Of a stretch of DNA of 64,000 nucleotides, positions 22,931-33,900 are shown in pieces. The stretch is from Neofusicoccum parvum. Its lineage: Eukaryota; Ascomycota; Dothideomycetes; Botryosphaeriales; Botryosphaeriaceae. Both the position numbers and the translations under genes were made by a program. The stretch covers positions 1,116,001 to 1,180,000 of the forward strand of contig CP087210.1 in the NCBI GenBank assembly GCA_020912385.1, in the 5' to 3' direction. Within the stretch, counting starts at the first letter, position 1. Every line of letters begins with the position of its first letter. The notes beneath the pieces are model-generated. The model saw only the letters and a list, made by a program, of their open reading frames with translations. It was not told where the DNA came from and searched no databases.

Positions 22931-24370
22931 CTTGGATAGAGATCGTGTAGTGCTTGGTTGATTAATTGATCGAAACAGATTGACTTCAGCCTTTTATAAC
23001 CCCAGAATGAACACCAAGAGACAATTATTAATACTGCGGCCACTGAGGTGGGGTTCGACAGCTTTCGTGGGGAGTAGGACTCGGGAAGCGGGTGTTGCGT
23101 CCTCCGACTACCCCACAATTCGGACTCACTACGGTTGCCAGCGTAAGTTTTCTATGTGGGGTGTGTTGAAGTAGACAATTTCTCCGCCAAACTCATACCC
23201 CATAATAGCAACTGGCCAGCAACTAAAAGGGGTGTGTATAATCGTGAAATGAACGCGTAGAAGGATGGCCCACATAGAAAACTTACGCTGGCGACCATAG
23301 TAGCTCCGTCGAGGGTGATTGTCCCTCGGCCTCGACATCTCTTCTCGTACTCGTATGATCTGTCGGGTTTGATTGGTCATTTCGTGTTCTGACTATATGT
23401 CGCACTCGAGTGAACCGACGGCATCATCAAGTCTCAATACCTCGAGGATTATAATGAGAGCATTTATTTAAAGGTTGCGGAGCTTTAGGATATCGATGCC
23501 GATAAGCGATAGCCTCATCCGAAATTGGTCCGTGGTCTGGGCTGCACTGAGCGCAGGCCTCTGATGGCATCAGGGTGTTGAGTATCGGCATGCAGTGAGG
23601 TCTGAAACCCTCGTAAAATGCTGACCTACTGAATTCGGCTTCTTAGGTACGAACTGGCCTCCCAAGTCATCACGTCCATGTGGGAGATTTTTCAGGTCTT
23701 GATTCGCAGTTTAAGGTTGTTGCGATTCCGTGTGAACTGCGTTCATCTCCCTAGTGCAGGAGTATACATGGTGCTTAGGATTTTGCAACCGGGTCAGCGA
23801 AATACGATCAAAGAAAAACAAGGACTTCGAACATAAAAGAGCATCAGACAGTTTGGTGAGAGAGGAGTTATGTGAGAGAGAAGGGAGGTTGAGCCGTAGT
23901 CGATGTTCACATTAGAGCCACATCCATGTTCCCGTCCCCGCACACCCACCTTCCTCATCGCGCAATGTAGGCGAGCCTGTCTGCAACTTTTGCGCCGGTC
24001 CGGTGCGGGCACCTCTACCGTCCGCAGTCCGATTCCGATAAAGATCACCGGCTTTGGTCACAGGCCAAAACTTGACAGTCCGATAACCGGGGAAGCTCAT
24101 GCACTCTCTTGCTTTGGCTGCCGCAACTCCTTGCACAATATTGTCCAATGGACTTCCGGTAATGTGGTGATCGGAGTCCAATGCGGATTCAGTAGATAGT
24201 GATTCGACAGGGTAGATGCAGCCGACACTTGATGCCGTGAAAGCTTCGCAACAATCTTCCTTGGCTTCGGTTTGGTACTATAAGTAAGCCTCCTGCGTTT
24301 TCATTCCTTATTATTCCAAACTCTACCTTTGGCAGGTTCCCAGACGATAGTGCCAGCTTCATCGTCTGTC
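22931..24370. other. Divergent intergenic region with inverted repeat
   Basis: About 1.4 kb separating the oxidoreductase (minus) from the MFS permease (plus); it should contain both promoters. A near-perfect inverted repeat sits at 23121-23308 and is annotated separately. The remaining short open frames (for example on the minus strand at about 23910-24180) have no recognisable motifs. Confidence 0.55.
23121..23308. repeat. Inverted repeat, possible MITE-like element or hairpin
   Basis: A 24-base segment at 23137..23160 is repeated exactly in reverse complement at 23269..23292, leaving a 108-base centre. Similarity continues outward for about 16 more bases on each side with mismatches (ACTACGGTT against ACTATGGTC). 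The arms contain GCGTAAGTTTTC. No flanking target-site duplication is evident and there is no coding capacity. It may be a small non-autonomous transposon with terminal inverted repeats, or a structured regulatory element. Confidence 0.7.
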
Positions 24371-25978
24371 ATGCCTCCCTCAGACACAAAGGACATTGAG
24401 ATCCCTGTGGCCGAGAAAGCCGACCCGAATTTTCTTCCCATCAAGGACGGAGATGCGGCTCTCGAGTTTCTAAGGACAGAAGGCGCAACGGGAGAGATTT
24501 TGGAAGTAGACAAGAAAGCATTAGTGCGCAAGATCGACTGGATGATCATGCCTTTGATGTTTGGTTGCTACTGTCTTCAGTATCTGGACAAGACCTTGAG
24601 TACAGCTCTCCGGTCCGCCACGTGATAGTCTCAGAATCGTTAACGGGCAACAGTTAATTATGCTGCGGTCATGGGCCTTTTCGAAGACGTCAACATCGAC
24701 ACTAATCAATTCTCAGATCTTGCATGGGTCTTCTACGTTTCATACCTCGCATTCGAATTCCCGCATGGATACGGCATGCAGCATTTTCCAACTGCCAAAT
24801 ATATTGGGACGATGGTCATTTGCTGGGGAATCGTGGTCGCAGCCACATCCGCTTGCAACACTTACGCGGGTCTGATAGTGACGAGAGTGCTTCTTGGCGT
24901 CTTTGAGAGTGCCATCGCCCCGTCTCTCATCCTGATAACGGGGATGTGGTACAAGAAGAAGGAACAACCGCCACGCATGGTAACATTTCTCCACCACTTG
25001 GTCTCAGCAGATGATTGACCACTGTCACAGGGCATCTGGTACTGCGGCACAGCCGTCGGAACCGTTGTCGGCTCCCTCATGTCCTTCGGCTTCCAGCACT
25101 ACGACTCCCTCACCTTCACATCCTGGCAAATTATGTTCCTTGTCGTCGGCCTCTTGACCACCGCCATCGGCATCCTGGTCGTCTTCTTCCTACCCGACAA
25201 CCCCATGTCCTCTCGCCTCTCCCACGCCGAGAAGGTCCTTGTCATCGAGCGCCTCCGCAGCAACCAGACCGGCATCGAGAACGTGCATTTCAAGCGGCGG
25301 CAAGCCTTGGAGTGCTTCCGCGACCCGCAGGCCTGGCTGCTCTCGGCCGTCGTGATCGCCAGCAACGTGCCCAACGGCGCCGTGTCCTCGTACCAGGCCA
25401 CCATCATCAAAAACTTCGGCTACAGCTCCAAGACCACGGCGCTGCTGTACGTGCCGTCCGGCGGCGTCGCCCTCGTCAGCATCGTGGGCGCAGTGCTGCT
25501 CGCGGGCCGCTGGGACCAGCGCGGCGTCCCCGCGATCGTGCCGCTGGTCCCCGGCGTGCTGGGCGGCTGCCTGATGGCGTTTCTGCCGCCCGGGAACAAG
25601 GCGGGCAAGCTGGCGGGCATCTGGATGATCAACGCCGTCGGCGCAACGCTGCCGCTGACGTACGCGTGGGTGGCTGCTAATTTTGCGGGTCATACGAAGA
25701 AGGTCACCATGAATGCGATGCTGCTGATGAGCTTTTGTTTGGCCAACATCATCGGTCCGTTGACGTTCAGGAATGAGGATGCCCCGGATTATTATCCGGC
25801 CAAGGTAGTCATCGTGGCGGCGACCAGCATTGCCATTGGGTTCATTGTTGCGTTGAGGTTCTACTATATTTGGGAGAATAAGAGGAGGGACCGCAGAGGA
25901 CGTGAAAGCCATGAGAAGGACGTGGCGTTTTTGGACCTTACTGATAGGGAGAACGTGGAGTTTCGGTACAGACTCTAA
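24371..25978 (+). CDS. MFS transporter, Dal5/allantoate permease-like (anion:cation symporter family)
   Basis: Three exons, 24371..24599, 24654..24979 and 25031..25978, with introns of 54 and 51 bases, give 500 aa. The start is the first ATG (MPPSDTKDIEIP). Splicing restores the family hallmark YLDKTLINYAAVMGLFED at the first intron, and the second intron joins GMWYKKKEQPPRM to GIWYCGTAVGTV. About 12 membrane segments are visible, with a cytosolic loop around HAEKVLVIERLRSNQTGIEN between the two halves and a charged C-terminal tail. The family imports organic anions such as allantoate, ureidosuccinate, nicotinate or other carboxylates with protons; the substrate here cannot be read from sequence. 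The gene diverges from the oxidoreductase at 21562-22930. Confidence 0.92.
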
Positions 25979-26073
25979 GTGTACAAGCTGAAGTAGGACT
26001 ATGCAGAAGGATTGAAGGAATTTTGTGATTAGTACAGGATATCGCTGGAATATAAAGAGCTGTAGATGACTGC

Positions 26074-28366
26074 CTAGACGACTCCAGGATTTTCCGAACG
26101 CCCAATCTCAACCTCGACGATGAGGTCTCCTCTGACGGAGGGATCTCTCGATTTCGGCATTCCAAACCCAGGGAAAGTGTGTTTCCACCTGTCCGGCGTG
26201 CCTTTAGGGCCTTTGACGGTGAGTCTTCTCCTGCAGATTGTTTGTATATCCTTGCGCCATCCACCGATGGCTTCGCCAATAGTGATCTCTACTGTGGTAT
26301 GAAGATCCGAACCGCTTCGCTTGAAAAGAGGATGCCATTCCTGGAAAGATTGGACGTCAGCAGCTAAGCTAGTTGAAATCAGAAATATGGTAAATTACTC
26401 ACGTCTTCGATGATGAACCATATGTCCTGAGCTACACCATCAGGACCCTGATTACCAGCGCACGAATACTTGATCTTGCTCCTAGGCTGTAGTCCCTTCT
26501 TGATATTAATGCTGAGGTCTTTCGTCTCCATCCTCATTATTCCCAACCCGGCGTCGAAGACTTCTCTATTAATCCTGACCTTTTTTTGCGTGCCGTTGAA
26601 GGCTTCCTCCAGCGTTACCGGAAGCGGATGCTTAACAACCCGTGTTGGCCTCGGTGATAACGGCGGAGAAGGCTGCTGCTGAGGCAGAGGAGGTGGCGGC
26701 GGTTGTGATGGCGTCGGCGTCCTGTCGTTCGATGCTGGAGACATCTCTCTGGGACTCTCCACAACACGGCTGCCATGTTCCCTCCACTCGTCACGAAGAG
26801 GGTGGCTAGGCACACCACCGAAGAAAGAAGAGTCCCTTCGAGAAGGTGACGCCATACCAGCGCTACCGCCGCCGCTTCCCCCGCCTGAATTATGTGATGC
26901 GTACGAGGAGCCGCGGCGGAAAGCATTGCGGAGAGGTGGCGTTGGAGGAACCTTGATTTTGTGCTGCACAACTCCAGCACTGTAGAATGTACCGTTGGGC
27001 ATAGCGAAGTACGTCGTTCTGTCGAAGGATTGTGCGGGAATTCGCCAGCATTCAGCCAAAATAGATGCTTCGTCCACTTTGGTGAATTTAGCACAGAAGT
27101 CACGGCTATTATGAGAACATTAAAACGAGGAATTTGGTGTTCGTGGGAGGTGATATACTCACAAGTCTTGCAACTGCTCAGCTTCTTTTTGAGACTGCTC
27201 AGCTTCCCTTTGCGACTGCTCAACTTCCCAAGCTCTCTTTTGGTCTTCGAGATCTTTCGCTTGCGCTCTGAGTTTTCGAATTTCTTCTTTGATATCATGT
27301 TTCTCCTGTTGCATGAGTTTCAGTTCCGTGTCGACTCTCCGAGGCTTCCAGTTGGGGCTGGCCATTGGGTCCTCTTCCTCTGCATTTGCATTGCTGTGGT
27401 CATTCAAGCTTCCTGAAGAGTTGGCGCCTGGCAAGCGCGCATTGGGATCTACAGCTGTATCGGAGCTATGGGAGGATCGTGGCACAGTCTTTGGCGAATA
27501 GATTTCATCGTCTTCGCTTCCATCACAGTCCTCTACCGTAGGGGCCCGGTATGTTGTTTCCTTCGGTCGCTGCGGAAACCCCTTGCCAGGATGTTCAGGA
27601 GAAGGAGAGTGGGAATTCACGGCCAGAGGGTCTAGAACCTCGTCCACTCCGTCGTCTACGGATTGAGTGTCTCCATTATCAGCAAACTCCAACGAGTCTC
27701 GATGTGCAAAGATGGGATGCTCGAGTTCTTCAGCAAGTGCATCCCAGTCGACGATCTTTGTGAGGATGTACGGGCTCCTTCGTTGTGAGAAGATATCTTC
27801 CACCAGCATGAAGAATTGTGCTTTCATGACCTCCAGCGCAGTAGTCGTGGCCTGCGTACGGAACTCTCTCAGGATAATCCTTCGCTCACATACTCTCTTG
27901 CGGAGACTATCCAAGTCCGGATCCTTAGAGTTGATTGAATTACGCTTCTGTTTCAAGTTACTGAGGAACTCCTCAACGTCTTGGAGATCCTGCACGCATT
28001 CTTCGATGAGCTCGCGGAGTTCGACTTCGATGTGATGAGGACAACGCTTGAGAAACGACTTTGGATCGGCGAGCTCTTGCTCAAGTTGGCCCAGCTCCCA
28101 GTGTAGAGAACCGGCTGCATAGTGTTGATTAGTCCGGCTTGCATATTGAAGAGCAGCTTGCTGTGAGTTTTGGAGGACGTACTGTCGTCGCATATTTCCT
28201 GGAAGCCCGACCCCGCTCGGGCACCTTTCGACACGTAGTCAGCTATGAGGGTGTTCCAAGATTGGTGGAGCGCATGCAACCCACAAGCAGTCGACTGGTC
28301 CCAAGCCAATTTGCGGACAGCCTCTACCTGGTCGATGACTTTACTGGTCTCCAGAAACGCTGCCAT
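26074..28366 (-). CDS. J-domain-less DnaJ C-terminal domain protein with helical N-terminus
   Basis: Four exons, 28366..28183, 28114..27163, 27105..26403 and 26340..26074, give 701 aa; introns are 68, 57 and 62 bases. The C-terminus is the two-barrel substrate-binding region of type II Hsp40s: CTD I at 538-613 (HPLPVTLEEAFNGTQKKV) and CTD II at 614-701 (HPLFKRSGSDLHTTVEITIG, FPGFGMPKS, RGDLIVEVEIG), clearly Sis1/DNAJB-like. No J-domain or HPD motif is present. Instead the protein starts with about 185 residues of alpha-helical sequence, then an acidic Ser/Pro-rich linker, a coiled coil (about 320-378), and a Gly/Ser-rich segment followed by a polyproline stretch. The C-terminal dimerisation tail of Sis1 also seems short or absent. 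Function is unknown; a client-binding scaffold independent of Hsp70 stimulation is an inference. Confidence 0.85.
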
Positions 28367-29563
28367 CGGGCAAGGGCGCGTATAGGTGGGAATGATTAGG
28401 CTGGAGTGAGGCTACCACTGAGCGGAGACCGAGGCGGCTCTCAAGATTTAAAGGGCTCAGCCTTGCAAGGCTGTCACCGGCTACAGCCGCCCCCCAGCTT
28501 TTGCTGATTCGCATGCCGACATGCGCTATGTTTCGCCTTCTTTTGCCTACAGCGAGGCTGGAAGATCGCGACGAACGCCCTTATCAATGGCGTTTCATTC
28601 AAAGCAGGCGCGCGTTAGTCGCCGGCTTCCTTGATCAGCTGAGACTAACTTTGGCCCCCAGCTGCGGGTAGCAAGAAGCGCTTGCCGCCTGCGGCACAGT
28701 TGATGGGGGTTTGACGTGTTTCTAACAGGCGTTTCGCATCGTCGGCTCTATGAAGCAAGGCTGGTGATTTGATTCTCTATTGTTCGCCCGTCTCACAAGC
28801 GAACAAAGAGCGCAGCGCGGCTGAGTGCATGCCTCTGGGCCCCTCAGCTGGATGTTGTGGCTTGCTTGGCGCATCTATTCAGGGATAGGGTAGGCTTGCA
28901 GCGTTTGGCCGCGTGCCACCCGAGCGAACATGCCCTGCTTCTTTTGCGCTATTTGCCAAGCTGACTGCATGCACGTCAGCGTTGCAGACAAGAAATTTTT
29001 TGTGTAGGGCAGAAGCGATCAACTGTTTCAACGCATGGCATGAGGCTGATAGTTGACCGGTCGAAGGGCTATCGTAGAAAGTTACACAAGAACAAGGCAA
29101 CATCAGCGGGTGGTGTTGGGATATTGTGAAATGGGGTTTGGATCTGCTTTGTGAGTATCTGAGTAGGATGCCTAGAATATGCTGCCTCGCATTAGTGGCC
29201 AGCATGTTGTTAAAATCATCGGCACTTTGAGCAGGCTGGCTTCATCTCCGATTTCCAGAAATCATGGTTGCAATTGGCGATTATCGGCCAGCTGGAAATT
29301 TTGTAGCCACCTGAAACACCATGGCCACAGAGGTATCGTAGAATTGTCGCGAAATTCGGAGCGCAAACAGGAAACCCTTTGGGAGATTTCTTTTTTATTC
29401 GTGCAACCAGTCCGATCGTTACCTCCCGTTGAGCGACGAACTGATGTTAGGCACAGTGTTCTTGCGCCAAAAAGCCGAAGAAGCCCATCCTGGTTTTGAA
29501 TACGCATCCGCTGACTCCGACCGCTAATGTTTCGTTCCCCCCTCAACCCATCATGTTGCCCGC
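28367..29563. other. Intergenic region
   Basis: About 1.2 kb between two minus-strand genes. The left portion is the upstream region of the DnaJ-C protein gene; the right end is the 3' flank of the eL34 gene. Open frames here are short and unrecognisable. Confidence 0.5.
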
Positions 29564-30300
29564 TTAACGCTTCTTCTGCTGGGACTCCTTGAGGACCTTC
29601 TTGACGATCTTCTGCTCCTCGATCAGGAAGGCGCGGACGACGCGGTCCTTGACGCAGTTGGCGCACCGCGAGCCACCGTAGGCACGCTGGACGGTCTTCT
29701 TGGGGCGCGAGATGGTGGCGTACTCGTGGGGACGAAGGGCAGGGACCTGAGGTGATCCGGTTAGTATCTACATTAGACGAGTCTCATCCAAACAATGTGG
29801 GTCTCGGGCGATCGAGTGTGTTGACGTCGGAGAGGCCGATCTGCCGGAGCAAGCAGTTTGAAGGCTTGCAGAGAAATATCCACAACCATTCTCGCAGCCA
29901 TTTCCATGCCGTCGCCCTCACTCGCATCGAATCGCTCGGACCTGCATCGTGGAGTGGAATCGGGAGGTCCACTTACACCCGCGAGCTTGGAGCCGCAGTC
30001 ACCGCACTTGGGAGCAGTGCCCTTCTTCTTGATGTGGAGGTACCTAAGCTGGCCGCCCGGGGTCTTGATGACGCGAACCTTGTTCGACCGGGTGTTGTAG
30101 CTGCATCAATTCAGTCAGTTGCGGTCGTTCGGACGGTAGAGCGTTGTGCGGCGAGGAATTTTCGGGCGTGGTGGGCGTGTGCAGGACTTACGGGGTGCGG
30201 CGGCGCTGTCGTCACGAAAACTGTCAGTGCGAAGTCCATGATAGCTGAATTCGAGAGAGTGGAGCAGTGCACATACGTAGGTCAACCTGTTGGACGGCAT
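29564..30300 (-). CDS. RPL34: 60S ribosomal protein eL34
   Basis: Four exons, 30300..30277, 30205..30192, 30100..29977 and 29746..29564, give 114 aa with introns of 71, 91 and 230 bases. The spliced protein starts [20 protein letters not shown] and contains the zinc-ribbon cysteines C45xxC48 (CGDC) and C82xxC85 (CANC), then [19 protein letters not shown] near the end. This is eL34, a structural protein of the large cytoplasmic ribosomal subunit. Exon 2 is only 14 bases long and encodes the [15 protein letters not shown] region; without it the frame and the conserved TYRRRTPYNTRS motif would be lost. It is transcribed divergently from PRP8 across 463 bases, so shared regulation is possible. 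Confidence 0.96.
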
Positions 30301-30763
30301 CTTGTCGGTGTTCGCGGGCTGTGGTTCGCGGGGGTGTCGTTAGTCGTCGTTGTCGCGGAGAGCCGTCTTTCGCGATGGTTTTCCAAATCGCTGCGTGCGA
30401 GGCTCGCCTAGTTTTTCCGACGCCGACGCCAAGATGCCCGCGGCCCGTGCATGCATCATCGCGGAAAATCTCCAAGTCGCAGCGCAGCAACACGCAGACG
30501 CCACTCCAGACGCGTCGCCGCATCTCAACTCAACCCATCACCCACGAGTGAGGGTCGCGCGCACCTTTCGACCTTCGTGCACCGTCGCTCGGCAGACAGT
30601 CCTTACGCGCCATTCGAAGAGCGCGTCTGCGGCGTCGACAACCGCCTCGGGCGACCGAGCTTGGGTTGCCTACCACGCACCTTCACACCCGACCTCGACC
30701 TCCACCCACTCACACCTCTGAACCATCGAGCGCACTTCCCTCGCGTCGATTTCCGAAGTCGCC
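30301..30763. promoter_or_regulatory. Divergent promoter region between eL34 and PRP8
   Basis: 463 bases between the two start codons. Both genes are highly expressed housekeeping genes reading outwards, so this must contain both promoters and leaders. The part near PRP8 is C-rich (for example CCTCCACCCACTCACACC just upstream). No single clear TATA box was identified. Confidence 0.7.
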
Positions 30764-33700
30764 ATGTCGCATATCCCTCCTCCGCCTCCGGGCTGGTCAG
30801 CCCCTCCTCCACCTGGCGCGCCCCCGGGCATGTCCGCGCCGCCGCCCCCAGGCTATCGTCCGCCTGCCGACCCGCAAGTGGCGAAGTTCGCACAAAAGAA
30901 GAAGGAATGGCTTCGGATGCAGAGGCAAAGATTCGGCGAGAAGAGGAAGGGCGGGTTCGTGGAAACGCAGAAGGCGGACATGCCGCCGGAGCACTTGCGG
31001 AAGATTGTCAAGGACATTGGCGATGTCTCCCAGAAGAAGTTCAGCAGTGACAAGCGGAGCTACCTGGGCGCACTCAAGTTCATGCCGCATGCTGTGCTGA
31101 AGCTGTTGGAGAACATGCCCATGCCCTGGGAAAGCACGCGTGAGGTTAAGGTGCTGTACCACGTCAATGGCTGCTTGACATTGGTCAACGAGATCCCGCG
31201 TGTCATCGAGCCCGTGTTTCATGCGCAATGGGCAACGATGTGGGTGTGCATGCGTAGGGAGAAGAGTGATCGTAGGCACTTCAAGAGAATGAGGTTTCCG
31301 CCCTTCGACGACGAGGAGCCCCCACTCTCATGGTCCGAAAACATCGAGGATGTCGAGCCCCTGGAGCCCATCCAAATGGAGCTTGATGAGAATGAGGATG
31401 GTCCGGTTTACGAATGGTTTTACGATCACAGGCCACTGTTGGATACCCCGCATGTGAACGGACCTAGCTACAAGACCTGGAATCTCTCACTCCCTCAAAT
31501 GGCCACCCTCTATCGTCTCAGTCATCAATTGCTGAGCGATGTCGTGGACAAGAATTACTTCTATCTCTTCGACCAAAACAGTTTTCTGACCGCCAAAGCT
31601 CTGAACGTGGCCATTCCCGGCGGTCCCAGGTTCGAGCCGCTCTACAAGGATATCGATCCGAACGACGAGGACTTTGGAGAGTTCAACGCCATTGATCGTA
31701 TAATCTTCCGCGCGCCCATCCGTACCGAGTATCGCGTTGCTTATCCCTTCCTTTACAACTCTCTACCAAGGAGCGTAAAAGTTTCTTGGTACTCTTATCC
31801 TCAAGTCGTCTACGTCCGCGCCGAGGATCCTAGCTTACCCGCCTTCTACTTCGATCCCGTAATTAACCCCATTTCTTCTCGCGCGGTCGCTCCAAAGAAT
31901 ATCGACATTCCCCATGAGGACGAAATCTTCGGGGATGGTGATGAGGACGACTTTGAGCTGCCCGGCGAGGTCGAGCCTTTCTTGGGTGACCAGGACCTAT
32001 ACACTGAGGACACCGCTTCGGCGATTGCTCTGTGGTGGGCGCCTTTCCCCTTCGACCGCAGGTCTGGTCGGATGGTACGTGCTCAGGATGTGCCTTTGGT
32101 CAAGCAATGGTACCTTGAACATGTTCCCCAGGGTCAGCCAGTTAAGGTCCGCGTGTCCTATCAGAAGCTCTTGAAGACTTATGTCTTGAACGAGCTGCAC
32201 AAGAAGCCACCCAAGGCTCTTAACAGCCAGAACCTCATGATGTCCCTCAAGTCTACGAAATTCTTCCAGCAGACCACTATCGATTGGGTAGAAGCTGGTC
32301 TTCAGGTCTGCAGACAGGGCTTCAACATGCTGAACCTTCTTATTCACCGCAAGAATCTCACTTACCTCCACCTCGACTACAACTTCAACCTCAAGCCCAT
32401 CAAGACCCTGACCACCAAGGAGCGGAAGAAATCACGATTCGGAAACGCGTTCCACTTAATGCGTGAGATTCTCCGTTTGACGAAGCTCATCGTTGACGCC
32501 CAGGTCCAGTACCGTCTTGGAAACATTGATGCCTTCCAGCTAGCTGACGGCATTCTGTATGCTTTCAACCACGTCGGTCAACTGACCGGTATGTACAGAT
32601 ACAAGTACAAACTCATGCACCAGATCCGTACTTGTAAGGATCTCAAGCACTTGATCTACTACAGATTCAACTCCGGTCCCGTTGGGAAGGGTCCTGGTTG
32701 CGGCTTCTGGGCTCCAGCATGGCGTGTCTGGCTCTTCTTCATGAGAGGTATCATTCCTCTTCTGGAACGTTGGCTTGGTAACCTGCTGTCCCGTCAATTC
32801 GAGGGACGTCACAGCAAGGGTGTTGCGAAGACTGTCACGAAGCAGCGTGTCGAATCTCATTTCGATCTGGAGCTGCGTGCTTCGGTCATGGCCGATCTCA
32901 TGGACATGATGCCTGAGGGCATCAAGCAGAACAAGGTCAACACTGTCCTGCAACACTTGTCTGAAGCCTGGAGATGCTGGAAGAGTAACATTCCTTGGAA
33001 GGTGCCCGGTCTTCCTGCTCCTATTGAGAACATCATCTTGCGTTACGTCAAGAGCAAAGCTGACTGGTGGGTCTCGGTGGCACACTACAACCGTGAAAGA
33101 ATCCGGAGAGGTGCCACTGTGGACAAGACCGTGGCCAAGAAGAACTTGGGTCGTCTCACTCGCCTGTGGCTGAAGGCAGAGCAAGAGAGGCAGCACAACT
33201 ACATGAAGGACGGTCCGTACGTTTCTTCCGAGGAAGCTGTCGCTATCTACACGACCATGGTCCACTGGCTCGAGTCAAGAAAGTTCCAGCCGATTCCTTT
33301 CCCTAGTGTCTCCTACAAGCACGACACCAAGATCCTCATCCTGGCCTTGGAACGTCTTCGTGAGGCATACTCTGTCAAGGGCCGTCTCAACCAGAGCCAG
33401 AGAGAGGAGTTGGCGCTCATTGAACAGGCATACGATTCTCCCGGTACCACATTGGCGAGAATCAAGCGCTTCCTGTTGACCCAGCGCGCATTCAAGGAGG
33501 TTGGTATCGATATGAACGACAACTACAGCGACATCAACCCTGTCTACGATATTGAGCCCATTGAGAAGATCACGGATGCCTACCTCGACCAGTACCTCTG
33601 GTACCAGGCCGACCAACGCCACTTGTTCCCTTCGTGGATCAAGCCGTCTGACTCCGAAGTTCCTCCGCTCTTGGTTTACAAGTGGGCTCAAGGTATCAAC

Positions 33701-33869
33701 AACCTTGATAAGGTCTGGGAGTACCAGGAAGGCGAGTGCAATGTCATGATCGAGACCAAGCTATCCAAGGTGTACGAGAAGATCGATCTCACCCTGCTCA
33801 ACCGTCTCCTGCGGCTGGTCATGGACCACAACTTGGCAGATTACATCACATCCAAGAACAACGTGCAAC

Positions 33870-33900
<31 letters not shown>

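Noticed and set aside
21562..25978. A secondary-metabolite cluster around the ToxD-like oxidoreductase and MFS gene
   Set aside because: No polyketide synthase, peptide synthetase or terpene synthase lies in the window; the P450 is 20 kb away with housekeeping genes between.
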